Positions 61,712 to 64,000 of a DNA stretch of 64,000 nucleotides are shown piece by piece. Source of the stretch: Porphyromonadaceae bacterium UBA7141 (lineage in GTDB: Bacteria > Bacteroidota > Bacteroidia > Bacteroidales > Muribaculaceae). Where the stretch lies: assembly GCA_002491945.1 (NCBI GenBank), contig DKWX01000042.1:63245-127244 (forward strand). Direction: 5' to 3'. The translations under genes were made by a program, and so were the position numbers. Numbering within the stretch: the first letter of the stretch is position 1; each line of letters opens with the position of its first letter. The notes under the pieces were generated by a model. It was not told where the DNA came from, ran no database searches, and worked only from the letters and a program-made list of their open reading frames with translations.

Positions 61712-62899
61712 TTATTTGATGAGTCCGTTCTTGCGGAACACCTTTTCTATAGCCTCCAGCGAGCGTGTCACCTGCTCTTTGGTGTGGGTGGCCATCAGAG
61801 AATAGCGTATCAGGGTGTCGTGGGGCGCCACGGCCGGTGATACCACCGGATTGACGAATACTCCCTCTTCAAGAAGGTCGTGGGTCACCTGGAATGTCTT
61901 ATAGTCATCGCGGATGAAGAGCGGTATTATCGGCGTGGAGGTATGGCCGATTTCAAGTCCCATGGCGCGGAAGTTGTCAAGAGCATAGTTGGTGATGTCC
62001 CATAGATGCGTCTGGCGCTCCGGCTCGGCAAGCATGATGTCGAGAGCCGCATTCGCCGCAGCAGTCGCCGCCGGAGTGATTGAGGCGGTGAAGATGTAGG
62101 AGCGCGAGTGATGGCGAAGATAGTTGGTAATCTCCTTGTCGGTGGCGATAAAGCCGCCAAGTGAGGCAAACGACTTGGAGAAAGTGCCCATAATCAAGTC
62201 TACATCATCGGTCAGACCGTAATGACTCACCACTCCGCGACCCCCCTCGCCGAATACGCCGATGCCGTGGGCCTCGTCGATCATCAGTGTGGCGTTGTAT
62301 TCTTTTTTCAGGCGCACCATCTCTTTTATGTCGGCCACATCACCCTCCATCGAGAATACGGAGTCGCTCACCACGAGCTTGACCTTGTCAGGGTCACACT
62401 TACGAAGCTGCGCCTCAAGCGAGGCCATATCGTTGTGCTTGTATTTAAGATAATTGGAGAACGACAGGCGGCGACCCTCTATGATCGAGGCATGATCTTG
62501 CTCATCGAGTATGATATAGTCCTCTCGTCCGGTCAGGGTGCTCACCACACCAAGATTCACGCCGAATCCTGTGCTATATAGCATTGCATCCTCTTTGCCT
62601 ATATATTCGGCTATGCGATGCTCAAAGTTGCGGTGTAGGTCTATCGTGCCGTTCAGGAACGGTGAACCGGCCATACCAGTACCGTATTTGCGGGTAGCTT
62701 CTACAGCCGCTTCTATCACTTTCGGATGATTGGTAAGGCCCATGTAGCTGTTAGATCCGAACATGAGCACTTTCTTCCCGTCCATCACCACCTCTGTGTT
62801 CTGTTCGCTTGAGATGGGGCGGAAATATGGGTAGATGCCTGCGGCTTTGGCTCGCTGCGGAGCGTCGTAACGCGCTAATTTCTGTTGTAAGAGTTTCAT
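61712..62899 (-). CDS. spt: Serine palmitoyltransferase (alpha-oxoamine synthase family)
   Basis: The 395-residue PLP enzyme condenses an amino acid with an acyl-CoA. FGSNSYMGLTNHPKV, NGTIDLHRNFEHRIAEYIGK, the stacking His in DEQDHASIIEGRRLSF, MIDEAHGIGVFG and the PLP-Lys in MGTFSKSFASLGGF fit the alpha-oxoamine synthase family. RRLSFSNYLKYKHNDM and the closing LMATHTKEQV closely resemble the Bacteroides serine palmitoyltransferase that starts sphingolipid synthesis. A KBL- or BioF-type enzyme is less likely because no threonine dehydrogenase or biotin genes are near. Confidence 0.85.
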   Translation of the reverse strand: MKLLQQKLARYDAPQRAKAAGIYPYFRPISSEQNTEVVMDGKKVLMFGSNSYMGLTNHPKVIEAAVEATRKYGTGMAGSPFLNGTIDLHRNFEHRIAEYIGKEDAMLYSTGFGVNLGVVSTLTGREDYIILDEQDHASIIEGRRLSFSNYLKYKHNDMASLEAQLRKCDPDKVKLVVSDSVFSMEGDVADIKEMVRLKKEYNATLMIDEAHGIGVFGEGGRGVVSHYGLTDDVDLIMGTFSKSFASLGGFIATDKEITNYLRHHSRSYIFTASITPAATAAANAALDIMLAEPERQTHLWDITNYALDNFRAMGLEIGHTSTPIIPLFIRDDYKTFQVTHDLLEEGVFVNPVVSPAVAPHDTLIRYSLMATHTKEQVTRSLEAIEKVFRKNGLIK

Positions 62900-62985
62900 C
62901 GTTTGCTGGCTTAATTTGTTCTCTCCCTATGGGTAAGGACGCATCTATGCGTCCCTCCTTTCGGGAAGGCCAATGTATTAGGCCA

Positions 62986-62993
62986 CAAATTTA
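62986..62993 (-). promoter_or_regulatory. Candidate -7 box for spt
   Basis: On the minus strand this reads TAAATTTG, 87 bp upstream of the spt ATG. No TTG is visible at the usual -33 distance. A small perfect hairpin, GGACGCAT / ATGCGTCC (62937-62954), lies in the leader. The 425-bp gap 62900-63324 otherwise holds only the stem-loop at 63199. Confidence 0.45.
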
Positions 62994-63198
62994 GTGCTTT
63001 TTCCCCAATCAATCATCTTTTATATGACATTTTTTCCATAACACATCGTTTTTTCTCGTCCCGCTTTCTGCTTTTTATATCTTCCAACTTCTGAGAGCGA
63101 CCCGCTGAGGATGTTTCCCACATCCACTCCGCTCCACATTTTCATGAGATGTATGGCGGATATCTGATGCCGCCGTCGCTGACATGACGCTGATGTCG

Positions 63199-63247
63199 AG
63201 AGGCCGTGCGCCGACTGCCTGCAACGGCAGTCGGGCGCACGGCCTCT
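63199..63247. other. Long GC-rich stem-loop downstream of the PepSY-like gene
   Basis: AGAGGCCGTGCGCC plus GACTGCC pairs with GGCAGTC plus GGGCGCACGGCCTCT, about 21 bp with one bulged base and a 6-base loop. It probably ends the PepSY-like transcript on the minus strand, though no T-run is present. Confidence 0.55.
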
Positions 63248-63324
63248 GGGTCGGAATCCGACATAAATTGTCAATGCGGGGAGGAGCGTACTATCATGGA
63301 GCCGATGCTACCCGTCTGCGGTGC

Positions 63325-63807
63325 TCAATCTTCGGATGTCTCTTCCTCTTCTTCGGAGGTGGCGTAGGTAAGCCCTTTGTACTGACCAAGCATATTGAAA
63401 CGGTGTCCGGTCCCGTCGGAAAGTATCACATCGTAGCCGATATTGCGTTTGGTGATACCTGTAACGTTGAGTCCGGCAAAATTTTTTGATACATACCTGC
63501 GCACGGCGGAGGGCACCAATGCTTCAGGCACCTCGCGCTTGCCGCAATTCACTGAAGTCCACTTCCCTTTATTACTGAACTCAATTTTAGTGCCATTGGT
63601 CAGTTTCACATCATAGTCAGTCTTTTTCAACAGATGCCTGTCGATTTTTATCAGTGCCACTTTCCCTTTCGGAAAATGTTCGTCAAGCATGGCCCGGGCC
63701 TCTTCCGGCAGATTTTCACTCTTGAATGTATACTTGTCGAAGATCGAAGCCTCCGACACCGCTATGCAGAATATCACTGCCAGCAGAGTGAGCAATAGTT
63801 TTCTCAT
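63325..63807 (-). CDS. Secreted PepSY-like domain protein
   Basis: The 160-residue protein starts MRKLLLTLLAVIFCIAVSEA at the ATG at 63807, a Sec signal peptide cleaved near residue 20. The mature part has two PepSY-like repeats: LPEEARAMLDEHFPKGKVAL then YDVKLTNGTKIEFSNKGKW, and LVPSAVRRYVSKNF then YDVILSDGTGHRFNMLGQY. It ends with an acidic tail. Such proteins are common in the Bacteroidetes periplasm; their ligand is unknown. The open frame upstream of the ATG lacks signal-peptide character. From here to the window end no further gene is supported. Confidence 0.82.
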   Translation of the reverse strand: MRKLLLTLLAVIFCIAVSEASIFDKYTFKSENLPEEARAMLDEHFPKGKVALIKIDRHLLKKTDYDVKLTNGTKIEFSNKGKWTSVNCGKREVPEALVPSAVRRYVSKNFAGLNVTGITKRNIGYDVILSDGTGHRFNMLGQYKGLTYATSEEEEETSED

Positions 63808-64000
63808 TTTATTACTGTTGTATAGGTCTTGTCGTTGATGAGGCATACTCTGTCTTCATGCCACCACTCTGACTTTAACGGTCTTCTCTGGATTTTAGGA
63901 TACCAATTAATACGCTTTAAGATTATTCCGGTGATATTTACATATTACCGCATAATAACTCTTTTTTCTATATATTTACGTAGGGATATTCAGTTAATGG

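Overview
The window looks like chromosomal DNA of a Bacteroidales bacterium, most likely Muribaculaceae or a close relative (family placement is inference). Evidence: several strong promoters fit the Bacteroidetes TTTG / 19-20 bp / TAnnTTTG pattern rather than a sigma-70 pattern. LpxC is fused to FabZ, and DUF4295 follows L28 and L33. There is a Na+-pumping methylmalonyl-CoA decarboxylase operon, a malic enzyme fused to a phosphotransacetylase-like domain, a Bacteroides-type serine palmitoyltransferase and a short MenE. Coding density is high. I saw no rRNA, tRNA, CRISPR array, transposase, integrase or restriction system.

Layout. 1-4.8 kb (minus strand): trxB (partial), lolA-like, ftsK and a lipoprotein L,D-transpeptidase. 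4.9-9.9 kb (plus): a small membrane protein, dxs, trkA, trkH. 10-19.1 kb (plus): nrdD, maeB, nrdG, ftsY, rimO, menF. 19.4-21.4 kb: a secreted M13 metallopeptidase. 21.6-23.8 kb (minus): an orphan 749-residue beta-propeller-like protein. 24-27.7 kb (plus): patatin, GH13, prs. 27.9-35.2 kb (minus): DUF3861, tamB, short cinA, tsaD. 35.6-39.2 kb (plus): rpmB, rpmG, DUF4295, nadE, tsaC. 39.7-44 kb (plus): polyprenyl sugar-phosphate transferase, ClC channel, fmt. 44.3-49.4 kb (plus): menD, menB, menC, menE. 49.7-50.4 kb: a Crp/Fnr regulator. 50.6-55.2 kb (minus): lpxD, lpxC-fabZ, lpxA, MFS transporter. 55.7-60.1 kb (plus): mce, mmdA, oadG-like, biotin carrier, mmdB. 60.4-63.8 kb (minus): PepSY-like protein, serine palmitoyltransferase, a pRiA4b-ORF3-like protein and an acidic hypothetical protein.

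Together these genes suggest a strict or near-strict anaerobe. It uses class III ribonucleotide reduction, menaquinone-based anaerobic respiration and a propionate pathway with a decarboxylase Na+ pump. Its Gram-negative envelope needs lipid A, TamB and LolA, and it probably makes sphingolipids.

The most unusual content is not a protein. A family of roughly 186-bp elements sits between genes, with four near-full copies (12.5, 39.5, 44.2 and 46.2 kb) and three partial ones (0.77, 48.4 and 50.5 kb). Each full copy is one long imperfect inverted repeat with ends reading TAAGTAAGTGTTCAAATTTA. Two copies are on each strand. In the copy before menD, the 44-bp central segment is flipped relative to its arms. 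Several ends also carry an outward-facing TAAATTTG, a perfect Bacteroidetes -7 box. Three of the seven sites lie in the men gene cluster. I do not recognise this family from the literature.
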